From: an uncultured bacterium
GTDB lineage: Bacteria > Bacillota > Bacilli > Lactobacillales > Lactobacillaceae
NCBI GenBank assembly: GCA_905214235.1
Contig: CAJMLF010000001.1
Span: forward strand, 62,001 to 126,000
Direction: 5' to 3'
DNA: 64,000 nt
Below are positions 7,542 through 14,079 of this stretch, piece by piece; within the stretch, counting starts at the first letter, position 1; every line of letters begins with the position of its first letter. Below the pieces are notes generated by a model, which searched no databases, was not told where the DNA came from, and saw only the letters and a program-made list of their open reading frames with translations. A program made the translations under genes and the position numbers.

Positions 7542-7568
7542 ATATATCACCCAAAACAATAATACAAA

Positions 7569-7592
7569 AAGCCCAGTCAAATGACTAGGCTT
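7569..7592 (-). terminator. Intrinsic terminator of the large noncoding RNA
   Basis: Minus strand AAGCCTAGTCA pairs with TGACTGGGCTT around a 2-nt tip (11 pairs, one or two wobble), followed by TTTTTG. It defines the 3' end of the structured RNA region. Confidence 0.85.
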
Positions 7593-7652
7593 GGGTGATA
7601 TTTCGAGCAACTGAACTCCTCTGACCACTCAGTGAAATGATGCGTTGCTCAA

Positions 7653-7753
7653 TGCTGATGGGCGGAATCGAACCGCCTTATGGTAACCCATAATGACCAT
7701 GAACAGCACCCAACCCTGCACATTGCAGTGAGTTTTCTGCTTCACACATCAGC
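7653..7753 (-). ncRNA. tRNA-like domain inside the structured RNA
   Basis: On the minus strand GCTGATG (7753-7747) pairs with CATCAGC (7660-7654) as a perfect 7-bp acceptor-like helix, directly stacked on a perfect T-arm GGCGG-TTCGATT-CCGCC (7677-7661). The internal 68 nt are too long and do not give a normal tRNA: a weak GTGA/TCAC arm, a 4-bp arm around a 7-nt loop GTGCAGG, and a hairpin TTATGG/CCATAA. No CCA is encoded. It looks like a tRNA mimic or degenerate tRNA, not a working tRNA gene. Confidence 0.6.
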
Positions 7754-8270
7754 GTAATGTAAGGCGTTACCCCGCAGCAGGCTCCGTAGAGTATCTACTG
7801 CTCTTCCAAATGCAAAGGGTAATCTTAGCTTGCCTTACCGTGCAACCCCAAGCCGTTGAAGCAGATTGCGAGCTTCTTTGCGCATTGCGCCGGACACCCG
7901 GGAAAGATTGATACTGCATAGTGACTTTACTTAATTTATTTTAGGGAGATTAATTATTAAAAGCATTCTAATGACATCAAATTGTATTCCCGGGTGAAAG
8001 CCGGATTATAGACTCACACTAATCAAGACGGTTTTCCACCGTTCCGGTTATACGTCTAACACGAGATCATGAGTATATGTGAGTATACGCAGAACATCTT
8101 CATCAACAACGTATATAGAACCTTTTAACGACGTTGTTCAGGTCGTGTATTTAGTAATCATGAGTTCGATTAAATTATCGAACAATATCATAATACGATG
8201 GATTTTCGGCCGTAATCTGCTGACTTTATGCAGGCTTTCCGCAATTAATGCGCAGATTATCTGCAGCCTT

Positions 8271-8717
8271 TTATTTTCGTATTCGGACAGAATCATCTGG
8301 ACACATCAATGCTCCTTCCCACAACGCTTGTTCCTGCTTAACATTAAAGGTTCTATCACTCATATAAGCGTTATATTTCTCATTAATGTAATTCATCGTT
8401 CTTACCGCTGACCAGCCCTTAATAAAACGGTGCAGTAAGATATCACCTAGTATTTCTTCTTCTTCACCTACACTCATCAATACCGTGCAACATTTAACCC
8501 GTGTTTGATACTGATAGCTAGCTTCTGAGAAACTAACAAACCGAGCGTCAGGGTCGTGTGGCGTACCGTCATTAGGTTGCCCGTCCATACTAGGCGATCC
8601 CACAGCTGGGAAACGTTGTAGTGCTTTAAGTTTCCACTTCTTCCATTCCTTCAAATATTGCTTAAATGCTTCCGTTGTTCGTTTGCGGTCAAGATTACCA
8701 AATACACTGTCTACCAA
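8271..8717 (-). CDS. ArpU-family phage late transcription regulator
   Basis: A 148-residue protein similar to the ArpU/RinA-like regulators that switch on packaging, structural and lysis genes late in infection. The family pattern is visible: an N-terminal basic helix EAFKQYLKEWKKWKLKA, a central VGSPSMDGQPND motif, and a C-terminal helix-turn-helix-like section LLHRFIKGWSAVRTMNYINEKYN followed by QEQALWEGALMCPDD. The start is TTG at 8717 with AAGGAGCGGGG upstream. It lies at the end of the early region and directly upstream of the structured RNA and late genes, the expected place. An extended -10 element reading the other way sits 20 bp from its start. Confidence 0.82.
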   Translation of the reverse strand: MVDSVFGNLDRKRTTEAFKQYLKEWKKWKLKALQRFPAVGSPSMDGQPNDGTPHDPDARFVSFSEASYQYQTRVKCCTVLMSVGEEEEILGDILLHRFIKGWSAVRTMNYINEKYNAYMSDRTFNVKQEQALWEGALMCPDDSVRIRK

Positions 8718-8733
8718 CGTTCCCCGCTCCTTG

Positions 8734-8794
8734 TGATATAATTAAATTGGTTTTATTTATATCTCAAGGGGTGCTCCAGGTGAGCGCCTTTTTT
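8734..8794 (+). ncRNA. Candidate short plus-strand RNA opposite the ArpU leader
   Basis: An extended -10 element TGATATAAT (8734-8742) reads away from the ArpU gene. About 30 nt later a stem GGTGCTC/GAGCGCC (8770-8776 with 8782-8788) closes a CAGGT loop and is followed by TTTTTTG. The minus strand has no T run here, so the terminator serves plus-strand transcripts. The unit would make an RNA of roughly 45-50 nt without an open frame. A very similar layout occurs at 15330-15399. Confidence 0.5.
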
Positions 8795-8799
8795 GTTTT

Positions 8800-9156
8800 C
8801 TAATTAGTTCCTATTAAGCTACTAACAATCGAAGCAATTGGTGCACAAGCATGGATAATGTTTATGCTTAGTGTACAAAGTAATCCTAGACTTAGAATTC
8901 CCCCTAACAACGCGGAGAAAGTAAGCCCTAAACTGTAATAGTAATAGTCATCATCATCACTATGGTACTTTTTATAGAAAAATACCGATAACCATATCGT
9001 GGCAGCCAGTGCCGCAATAAATAGCACACCGTTTAATATCGATAAAACTATCGCTGACATTTGATACTGTTGCACCATCGTTTTAGCAACGCCCGGCAGT
9101 TCGTTTAACTGCCCGTTCAGCGTCTTTAGTAGTTCTTCCTCTGCTTGATGTTTCAT
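8800..9156 (-). CDS. Phage membrane protein of unknown function
   Basis: A 118-residue protein with an acidic/polar N-terminal helix (EEELLKTLNGQLNELPGVAK), a first membrane segment (SAIVLSILNGVLFIAALAAT), a highly acidic/tyrosine loop HSDDDDYYYYS and a second, longer hydrophobic segment (FSALLGGILSLGLLCTL). ATG at 9156 follows AGAGGTAGAGA. It sits between a 38-residue membrane micro-protein and the ArpU regulator. I do not recognise a named family. Confidence 0.7.
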   Translation of the reverse strand: MKHQAEEELLKTLNGQLNELPGVAKTMVQQYQMSAIVLSILNGVLFIAALAATIWLSVFFYKKYHSDDDDYYYYSLGLTFSALLGGILSLGLLCTLSINIIHACAPIASIVSSLIGTN

Positions 9157-9166
9157 TCTCTACCTC

Positions 9167-9283
9167 TTAAAAAAACAAATGCATAATATTTCCTACTAGC
9201 CATATTGCCCATTGCACGATAACTACAGTCGTCATTATCACCCACAGCGTAACTATCGTTATAATCATGATTCGCTCAAACAT
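9167..9283 (-). CDS. Membrane micro-protein (38 residues)
   Basis: ATG at 9283 lies 6 nt after GGAGGCGAATC, a strong ribosome binding site. The product is almost one continuous hydrophobic segment (MIITIVTLWVIMTTVVIVQW, then AIWLVGNIM). The start overlaps the end of the upstream 66-residue gene by 8 nt, which suggests coupling. Function unknown. Confidence 0.6.
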   Translation of the reverse strand: MFERIMIITIVTLWVIMTTVVIVQWAIWLVGNIMHLFF

Positions 9284-9473
9284 GATTCGCCTCCAAACTT
9301 AAATACCTTGGTTCAATTGGAACCGGGCCAAAACGGTTATTGAGTGACCGCCGCTGTACTATTGCAACATCACCTGTCGTGCTCTGCTTGCAGTAAATGA
9401 TGTCATAGCAGTCACCCATGTAATAAACATGTTGTTTATTCTGCATGGCCTTAATAGCTTCTTCAATCGTCAT
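9276..9473 (-). CDS. Hypothetical phage protein (66 residues)
   Basis: Starts MTIEEAIKAMQNKQHVYYMG at ATG 9473 behind GAGGAGGAAAAACA; the start overlaps the stop of the zinc-ribbon pseudogene as ATGA. A short beta-rich middle (DCYDIIYCKQ, DVAIVQRRS) follows an N-terminal helix. I do not recognise a family. The open frame extends further upstream, but that part overlaps the pseudogene and has no better start. Confidence 0.65.
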   Translation of the reverse strand: MTIEEAIKAMQNKQHVYYMGDCYDIIYCKQSTTGDVAIVQRRSLNNRFGPVPIEPRYLSLEANHV

Positions 9474-9766
9474 TGTTTTTCCTCCTCGTTTAATGGACGC
9501 CCGCACCAAGGACAAAACTTCACATCAACAAAGAGAGAATCTTCACCTTCAGCATCTAAATACTGATTAACTGGGTTAAAGTAAAGCTCGATATAGTCGC
9601 CAGCGTCTAACACTTCTCCTAAAGCCAATTCACCGTCATACCAAGCCTCAATACCGTTAATCTTGCTTCCAGGGTGACAGTACGGACAATTCTTTTGCTG
9701 TTCGGTAATCGTTGGTGTTTCTTTAATAGGTCAGTTAATCTGGCTTGCCATATAATTTTTGATCAT
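9470..9766 (-). pseudogene. Zinc-ribbon phage protein with in-frame stop
   Basis: From ATG 9766 (ribosome binding site AAAGGAGAAAAGT) the frame reads MIKNYMASQIN, meets TGA at 9731-9733 (codon 12), then stays open for 86 more codons to a TGA at 9470-9472. The continuing part contains two cysteine knuckles, KNCPYCHPG and KFCPWCGRPL, typical of small zinc-ribbon proteins of lactobacillus phages. No good internal start follows the stop, so the gene appears disabled by a nonsense change (CGA to TGA would restore it) unless the stop is read through. Both ends still overlap neighbours as ATGA/TAATG, so the loss is recent. Confidence 0.75.
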
Positions 9767-9966
9767 TACTTTTCTCCTTTAAAAAAATTCTCAAACACTT
9801 CGCCAAAACCACCGGCGAATATTTGTGTCCTAATGTCTTTGCATAAGTCGTAGTAAAGAATTAGTGCGGTTAATTGGTCTTGCGTAAATACAACTTTGCC
9901 GTCTTTCGTGATTCCTTTTTCACTATTCATCATGAATCCTTGACCCATGTCTGTTTCTTTTTCCAT
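9766..9966 (-). CDS. Hypothetical phage protein (66 residues)
   Basis: Starts MEKETDMGQGFMMNSEKGIT at ATG 9966, behind GAGGTGACAACA. A central helix FTQDQLTALILYYDLCKDIR is followed by a glycine/phenylalanine-rich tail GGFGEVFENFFKGEK. The stop overlaps the next gene start by one base (TAATG). No family recognised; position within the co-directional early operon supports it as a real gene. Confidence 0.6.
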   Translation of the reverse strand: MEKETDMGQGFMMNSEKGITKDGKVVFTQDQLTALILYYDLCKDIRTQIFAGGFGEVFENFFKGEK

Positions 9967-9971
9967 TGTTG

Positions 9972-10109
9972 TCACCTCATTCCACTAATAATTACCGCCA
10001 AGTTAATAATCGAAAGAGCTAGAAAGAGGTTCGTCAATTCCGTTCCACTTGTCGTGGTTATATAAATCGCTACAAGGAATAAATCTATAGTAGCCATCAA
10101 CTTTCCCAA
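9972..10109 (-). CDS. Membrane micro-protein (45 residues)
   Basis: A TTG start at 10109 is 7 nt behind AAGGAG. The product has two short hydrophobic stretches (ATIDLFLVAIYI and NLFLALSIINLAVIISG) and no charged core. Its end overlaps the beginning of the next gene. The TTG start and small size keep confidence moderate. Confidence 0.45.
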   Translation of the reverse strand: MGKLMATIDLFLVAIYITTTSGTELTNLFLALSIINLAVIISGMR

Positions 10110-10147
10110 GTTCTCACTCCTTAAATCCATATCCGACTAATTCCTCG

Positions 10148-10507
10148 TCACTCATCTTCCTCAACAACCTTCACAACATGGTCTACGTTTAGCATTGCGT
10201 TATTTGCAACCATGAATTGCTTAAAGCGAGTTTTCTTCAATGAGTCTATAAATTGTTGCAGAGTACAATCATGCGCAATAGCAGTATGACCATCGTCCAA
10301 ATAAACAGTTACTTTCTTTTTCACGTTCCTAGATTTCTCCTTAGCTTTGACAGCAACCTTAGCAATCAACGTACCAGTCTTAGACAGCTCTGTATCTTTG
10401 AACCACAAATGATGGTCGGTAAGATATAGTGATTCTGCTCGTGTAATAGTGGCAATGTTGTTTATGTCGAAATTGTTTTTATTGCCGTCAAGGAAAACCA
10501 GTATCAT
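10148..10507 (-). CDS. Hypothetical phage protein (119 residues)
   Basis: Begins MILVFLDGNKNNFDINNIAT. The sequence alternates strands and helices with a basic middle (KAKEKSRNVKKKVTVYLDDG) and a C-terminal KKTRFKQFMVANNAMLNVDH section that resembles a LytTR-like or related DNA-binding strand pattern only loosely. The start ATG overlaps the stop of the DUF1064 gene as ATGA. Function unknown. Confidence 0.65.
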   Translation of the reverse strand: MILVFLDGNKNNFDINNIATITRAESLYLTDHHLWFKDTELSKTGTLIAKVAVKAKEKSRNVKKKVTVYLDDGHTAIAHDCTLQQFIDSLKKTRFKQFMVANNAMLNVDHVVKVVEEDE

Positions 10508-10842
10508 TCCCTTTGGGATTTTCCTACCGTAATGTTTTTCCCATAGATACCTTTGATTGCGAAGCGTAACTTCGCCGAAGCGTCTACTGCACGATTATCT
10601 AGCGACGTCTTAACGTCATAGACGTGTGCTACTTCATCACAGTCGTAGACAACAAAGTCTGGTCGGTAGCCGTGTGCTTTCATATCATAACCACCAACCA
10701 AACACTTATCTAGTAGCGGATAAGACGGGTGGACTTTATATCTATGACCGCAGTCTTTGATAAACCTTTGATAGAACTGTGCTTCTTTCTGTGAATCAAA
10801 GGTGTACCCGTCTAGTTTTACTTTCTTTCCAAAATGTTCCAC
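10504..10842 (-). CDS. DUF1064 family protein, predicted PD-(D/E)XK nuclease
   Basis: A 112-residue protein with the DUF1064 signature: FDSQKEAQFYQRFI (the conserved glutamate), then YRPDFVVYDCDEVAHVYDVK, which supplies the aspartate and the D-x-K of a restriction-endonuclease-like fold. These phage proteins are thought to act like recombination or Holliday-junction nucleases, in place of RusA. The start is GTG at 10842 behind GAGGGAATGAC, within the tail of the helicase loader gene. It fits with the adjacent replication genes. Confidence 0.85.
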   Translation of the reverse strand: MEHFGKKVKLDGYTFDSQKEAQFYQRFIKDCGHRYKVHPSYPLLDKCLVGGYDMKAHGYRPDFVVYDCDEVAHVYDVKTSLDNRAVDASAKLRFAIKGIYGKNITVGKSQRE

Positions 10843-10843
10843 G

Positions 10844-11623
10844 TCATTCCCTCATATCTTCTAGTCCGTCAAAGATGATTTGATTAGCTGCCTTATGTGG
10901 CATTAACCGACTAATCATCTTGGGGCTGTAAATGTTTTGTAGCTCCTGAATGTTGTTGTTTGTCGTCACGATGGTGCTCTTTAGTGTGCGGTTGTTCTGA
11001 ATATCAAAGCGGGCATTGGCAACGTGCTCTAATTCAGACATAACGTCACGTCTAACAGCCCTCTCAGAACGCACACCGCCTTCTGTACCGAAGTCATCGA
11101 TAACTAATACATCTACCTCTTTCATCGCCTTAGAGACACTCTCTAGGCGTTTTTTAATATCCGGGTAGTCGTATCGTTCGCCGTACATAGTTGTAAACTC
11201 AGCACTCGACACAAACAGCGTGCTTTTGCCATGTTCTTTTAGAGTGCTTAGCATTGCTAAAGCTAGCGACGTCTTCCCTACTCCGGGGCCACCAACCATA
11301 ACAACCTTCATTGGTTTCTCTAGCATTTGCTTAGCCAACATGAACGCCTGATTGCCAACGTCTTTTGCTTTCTGGACGTTTGCTTGCAGCTCTGGTTTCC
11401 ACAGTGAGAATTCAAACGACACCTTCTGCCCACCGTCATATAGTGATAGTGAGTTGTAGTAGTCATTCTTATTCTGCTTAGCAGACTTAACCCACGTTTG
11501 ATAAATACCCTGCCTATAATCTTTAACGTTATCGGTTAGGTTAGGGTCGTCTACGTTAGCTCCGTTACGCTTAGCGAGCTCACGTACCTGTTTCATATTG
11601 ATAAAGGAACCAATAGCTTCCAT
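10844..11623 (-). CDS. DnaC-like helicase loader ATPase
   Basis: A 259-residue AAA+ protein. Walker A GGPGVGKTS lies near residues 111-119, Walker B VLVIDDFGTEGG near 172-183, and a sensor region TIVTTNNNIQEL follows. The family loads the replicative helicase at the phage origin. ATG at 11623 follows AGGGAGTGATAGAT; an in-frame GTG at 11632 lies inside that box. It is directly downstream of the replication initiator, the usual initiator-loader pair. Confidence 0.92.
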   Translation of the reverse strand: MEAIGSFINMKQVRELAKRNGANVDDPNLTDNVKDYRQGIYQTWVKSAKQNKNDYYNSLSLYDGGQKVSFEFSLWKPELQANVQKAKDVGNQAFMLAKQMLEKPMKVVMVGGPGVGKTSLALAMLSTLKEHGKSTLFVSSAEFTTMYGERYDYPDIKKRLESVSKAMKEVDVLVIDDFGTEGGVRSERAVRRDVMSELEHVANARFDIQNNRTLKSTIVTTNNNIQELQNIYSPKMISRLMPHKAANQIIFDGLEDMRE

Positions 11624-11628
11624 ATCTA

Positions 11629-12357
11629 TCACTCCCTATTAAAACCAGCGAACCAATCCTTTCCTTGGTGAGTAGGTTGCTGACTGTTGATTTGTTTTTC
11701 GTTTAGATAAGAATCAAACTTCGTTCCGAACAGTGTCTCTGGTCTAAGATATTTAGACATTTTAGAATCACTGCCCCAATCGTTGACCTTGTTATTAATA
11801 ACGGTTTTAAAATCTTCTACTGTGTAGCCTTCGTTAACCCGTGCATTGATAACTGTCTTATTTTTAGAAGCGTTTGATTTATAGCTAGTTCCTAGCTTCT
11901 GATTGAGATACTCAATGACTTCTTTACGAATGTGGGAGGTGTTGTCAGGCCCTGCCTGACTATTACTTCTTTTGATGTTATCTTTCTTTGATGTTATCTT
12001 CTCTTGATGGTATCTTTGTGTGCCGTTTTCCTGTGTAGGATTTTCCTGTGTGTGATTTTCCAACATAGGTTTCTCGTGCAAAATCCACTTGGAAGAACTT
12101 ACTTGGCCCGCGTTGTTCCTGACACGTTTTCTATCTAAATATCCATATTGTTCAAGCTCGTTTAAACCGGAGCGCAATGAATCTCTGCCGTCTTTAGCGT
12201 GTCGGGATACTTCAACTTCACTAAACTCCCATTCGTCCGCCTGTGACCATAAGTAGGCAAAAATGCCTCGTGCCTTCCAAGATAGTCGACTGTCACGAAC
12301 TAGTTGCTGGTCAAGTATCGTTACATGGTTTGATTTGTCACGCCTAATCTTTACCAT
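11629..12357 (-). CDS. Phage replication initiator, helix-turn-helix with conserved phage C-terminal domain
   Basis: A 242-residue protein. Residues 1-85 form a winged-helix region typical of phage and plasmid initiators (SWKARGIFAYLWSQADEWEF, then LRSGLNELEQYGYLDRKR). A low-complexity linker with TQEN-type repeats follows at about 99-115, and the C-terminal domain (VIEYLNQKLGTSYKSNASKN, then YLRPETLFGTKFDSYLN) matches the conserved phage C-terminal family found in DnaD-like initiators. The linker DNA carries two sets of direct repeats (11971-12061) that look like iterons, so the origin may lie inside this gene. Its start overlaps the HNHc gene by 14 nt. Confidence 0.88.
   Translation of the reverse strand: MVKIRRDKSNHVTILDQQLVRDSRLSWKARGIFAYLWSQADEWEFSEVEVSRHAKDGRDSLRSGLNELEQYGYLDRKRVRNNAGQVSSSKWILHEKPMLENHTQENPTQENGTQRYHQEKITSKKDNIKRSNSQAGPDNTSHIRKEVIEYLNQKLGTSYKSNASKNKTVINARVNEGYTVEDFKTVINNKVNDWGSDSKMSKYLRPETLFGTKFDSYLNEKQINSQQPTHQGKDWFAGFNRE
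11971..12061. repeat. Candidate origin iterons inside the initiator gene
   Basis: Two adjacent arrays of direct repeats are visible. TTTGATGTTATC occurs at 11971, again at 11987, and as CTTGATGGTATC at 12003 (period 16). TTTTCCTGTGT occurs at 12026 and 12041, with TTTTCC again at 12056 (period 15). They encode the TQEN-like linker of the initiator. Phage origins embedded in the initiator gene are well known (lambda O and many siphophages); use as origin here is inferred. Confidence 0.6.
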
Positions 12358-13042
12358 AATTCCCTTGCACTCCTATCCTTTTAAGCGTTGCTGCATCAAC
12401 TTTGATTCCGATATTCGTTAAATGGTGTATCTGACAAAACTTGGTTGTTCCTACTTGGTGAATCTCGTTGTGGTGCTTCCTACATAAAGCAACCAGTCTG
12501 GACTTCGTATGGTCCATATAGCGACGGTTTCGACCCATGCCAACGTTATTACCTGCAACGTCTTCCAAGTGGTGTATATCAGCGTGACGGCCACAGATAA
12601 GGCAATCACGGTGCTTGATACATTCGTATTGAAAGATGTTCTCGTCTTTGGGAAGCAGCAGGTAAGCTTCATTGATAGGTACACTAAACTCAAATACATA
12701 TCTGATTACGTCGTCGAGAAGTACAGTAGCGTCCGTTACCGTACTTTGAGTATCATTTGCTAGACTAATTTCCTTACCAGCAGTTTTTACCGTGTATCGT
12801 GTGTAGAAGTATTCTTTCAACCACTTAACCGGAACACCTGACCACTTGCTAATATCACCAAGCAAGGCAAAGAAGAGTGCCCGTTGTTTGGGGCGAGCCT
12901 TACGAGGGTCAGTAAACTCTACTTGCACCGGGGCACCATTACTTTTGCCATCATTGAGCGTGCGTACCCTGTCAAAGTTGGGTTCCTCGTCTAAGAGAAT
13001 CACCCAGCGTCCGTCTTGGTAGTACGCTTTACCGGGTAACAT
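12344..13042 (-). CDS. Putative HNHc nuclease
   Basis: A 232-residue protein. The N-terminal part resembles the YbcN/NinB-like recombination proteins (RKARPKQRALFFALLGDISK) and the C-terminal part carries an HNH-type metal site: CIKHRDCLICGRHADIHHLE, then SRLVALCRKHHNEIHQ. This is the layout of the putative HNHc nuclease family common in lactobacillus phages between ssb and the initiator gene. The start is ATG at 13042 with only a weak upstream box. It overlaps the initiator gene by 14 nt. Confidence 0.85.
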   Translation of the reverse strand: MLPGKAYYQDGRWVILLDEEPNFDRVRTLNDGKSNGAPVQVEFTDPRKARPKQRALFFALLGDISKWSGVPVKWLKEYFYTRYTVKTAGKEISLANDTQSTVTDATVLLDDVIRYVFEFSVPINEAYLLLPKDENIFQYECIKHRDCLICGRHADIHHLEDVAGNNVGMGRNRRYMDHTKSRLVALCRKHHNEIHQVGTTKFCQIHHLTNIGIKVDAATLKRIGVQGNYGKD

Positions 13043-13045
13043 AAG

Positions 13046-13582
13046 CTAGAATGGTAGATTCTGTTCTAAGTTGTCTAAAGATTGCTGGTCGTATTGTGTG
13101 CCAGCGTTGTTAGGTTGCCCCTGCGGTTGGTTATTTTGCTGTGGTGCTTGTGGATAGTTAATATTTTGTCCTTGCGGAGCTTGTGGTGCATTCTGCTGTG
13201 GACGTTGGGCCTGACGATTAATCATTTGTGGTGTTTGTTGTGGGGCTTGTGGAGCACGGTTCTTAGGAGCCTGTGGCACGAAACCAACGTTGTCAGCCGT
13301 TAGCTCTAGTGAAGACCGTTGTTCGCCTTCCCGTGTCTGGTAGGTGGTGAGAACAAGCTCACCTGCTACAAAGATAGGGTCACCTTTTACAAAGTGTTGT
13401 AGAACGAAGTCGCCACGTTGTCCCCATACCGTGACACGTACAAACGTAGTAAGGTATTCACCGTTCTGGTCACGACGAGAACTATCTGTGGCAACGTTCA
13501 CGGTCACATATTGAGTGCCTCGTTGGGTTTGGCCTTGTTCTGGGTTGCGAGTTAAACGTCCGTTAAATGCTGTGTAAATCAT
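13046..13582 (-). CDS. ssb: Single-stranded DNA-binding protein
   Basis: A 178-residue SSB. The OB fold begins MIYTAFNGRLTRNPEQGQTQ and includes the conserved VTVWGQRGDFVLQHFVKGDP segment. A long glutamine/proline/asparagine-rich linker (about residues 110-170) leads to an acidic-hydrophobic tip LEQNLPF that recruits partner enzymes. The start overlaps the end of the ERF gene by 4 nt. Together with the ERF annealing protein and Gam-like protein it forms the phage recombination module. Confidence 0.95.
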   Translation of the reverse strand: MIYTAFNGRLTRNPEQGQTQRGTQYVTVNVATDSSRRDQNGEYLTTFVRVTVWGQRGDFVLQHFVKGDPIFVAGELVLTTYQTREGEQRSSLELTADNVGFVPQAPKNRAPQAPQQTPQMINRQAQRPQQNAPQAPQGQNINYPQAPQQNNQPQGQPNNAGTQYDQQSLDNLEQNLPF

Positions 13583-14079
13583 CGATTATTGCCTCCGTTG
13601 TTGTATCTGTTTTGCTGGTATCCACGTTGTTGATAATTACGTTGTTGCATAACCTTTTGAGCGGTTTGAGAGCTATCATTACCGTCATCGTCAAGTTCTG
13701 AACTAATCCCAAAGATAGCCGCTAGCTGATAACGCTTAGCGTATGTGATTGCCGACCCATATCCTTGTGGGTCTTTCTTTTGTGGTACTAGAGTTAAAGC
13801 TCCACTTTTCAATGACTGACCACTTGAATGAAGGACTACTGTCATAACCGATTTTCCGGTTCCTTTAGGGTCATCAAAGACCAGTTGTGTATAGGTCAGT
13901 CCTGTGCCTTTGCAGGCTTCATCGACAGCTTTTTGTACTCCTTCTAGTGATACATAGTCATTATTAAAATAAGGGTTTTTAGCGTCCTTACTAGGTTGCT
14001 TTAAATTCTGGTGGAACTGAGCTAGTGCCTTAAAAAGCTCCTGCTTATCGGTCTCGGTTGATTTAGCGGCTTCTACCAT
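13579..14079 (-). CDS. erf: ERF family single-strand annealing protein
   Basis: A 166-residue protein with the ERF signature: ELFKALAQFHQNLKQP, NPYFNNDYVSLEGVQKAVDE and GSAITYAKRYQLAAIFGI. ERF proteins anneal complementary single strands during phage recombination and genome circularisation. The C terminus is rich in Q, R, N and G (QQRGYQQNRYNNGG). It overlaps ssb by 4 nt and the Gam-like gene by 1 nt, so the three are made together. Confidence 0.93.
   Translation of the reverse strand: MVEAAKSTETDKQELFKALAQFHQNLKQPSKDAKNPYFNNDYVSLEGVQKAVDEACKGTGLTYTQLVFDDPKGTGKSVMTVVLHSSGQSLKSGALTLVPQKKDPQGYGSAITYAKRYQLAAIFGISSELDDDGNDSSQTAQKVMQQRNYQQRGYQQNRYNNGGNNR

Larger units (their letters stand above)
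7562..8270 (-). ncRNA. Large structured noncoding RNA, ROOL/GOLLD-like candidate
   Basis: About 700 nt with no credible gene lie between the ArpU regulator stop (8271) and a strong minus-strand terminator (7569-7592). Read on the minus strand, the segment is dense in base-pairing elements: a 5' three-way element at 8268-8233 closed by GGCT/AGCC and holding hairpins GCAGA/TCTGC and CGCA/TGCG; a 7-bp hairpin GTTCGAT/ATCGAAC; ACAACGT/ACGTTGT; ACTCACA/TGTGAGT; hairpin ACGGT/ACCGT; a long-range helix CACCCGGGAA (7996-7987) with TTCCCGGGTG (about 7904-7895), extended by CCGG/CCGG; a tRNA-like domain at 7653-7753; and GAGCAAC/GTTGCTC near the 3' end. Size, phage location, late-gene orientation and the tRNA-like domain match what is known of the ROOL and GOLLD families. 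Which family, if either, needs a covariance-model search. Confidence 0.75.

Noticed and set aside
7653..7753. Ordinary tRNA gene (possible GCA anticodon)
   Set aside because: A 7-nt loop with GCA can be drawn, but its stem has four weak pairs, the D-loop lacks GG and about 32 nt would be left in the variable region.
8079..8411. Plus-strand open frame of 110 codons across the structured RNA and ArpU end
   Set aside because: No ribosome binding site, lies opposite the ArpU gene and opposite the paired RNA segments, and its composition is not protein-like.
10117..10158. 13-codon frame MSDEELVGYGFKE after the 119-residue gene
   Set aside because: It may be real by its overlap, but it is too short and lacks a clear ribosome binding site.
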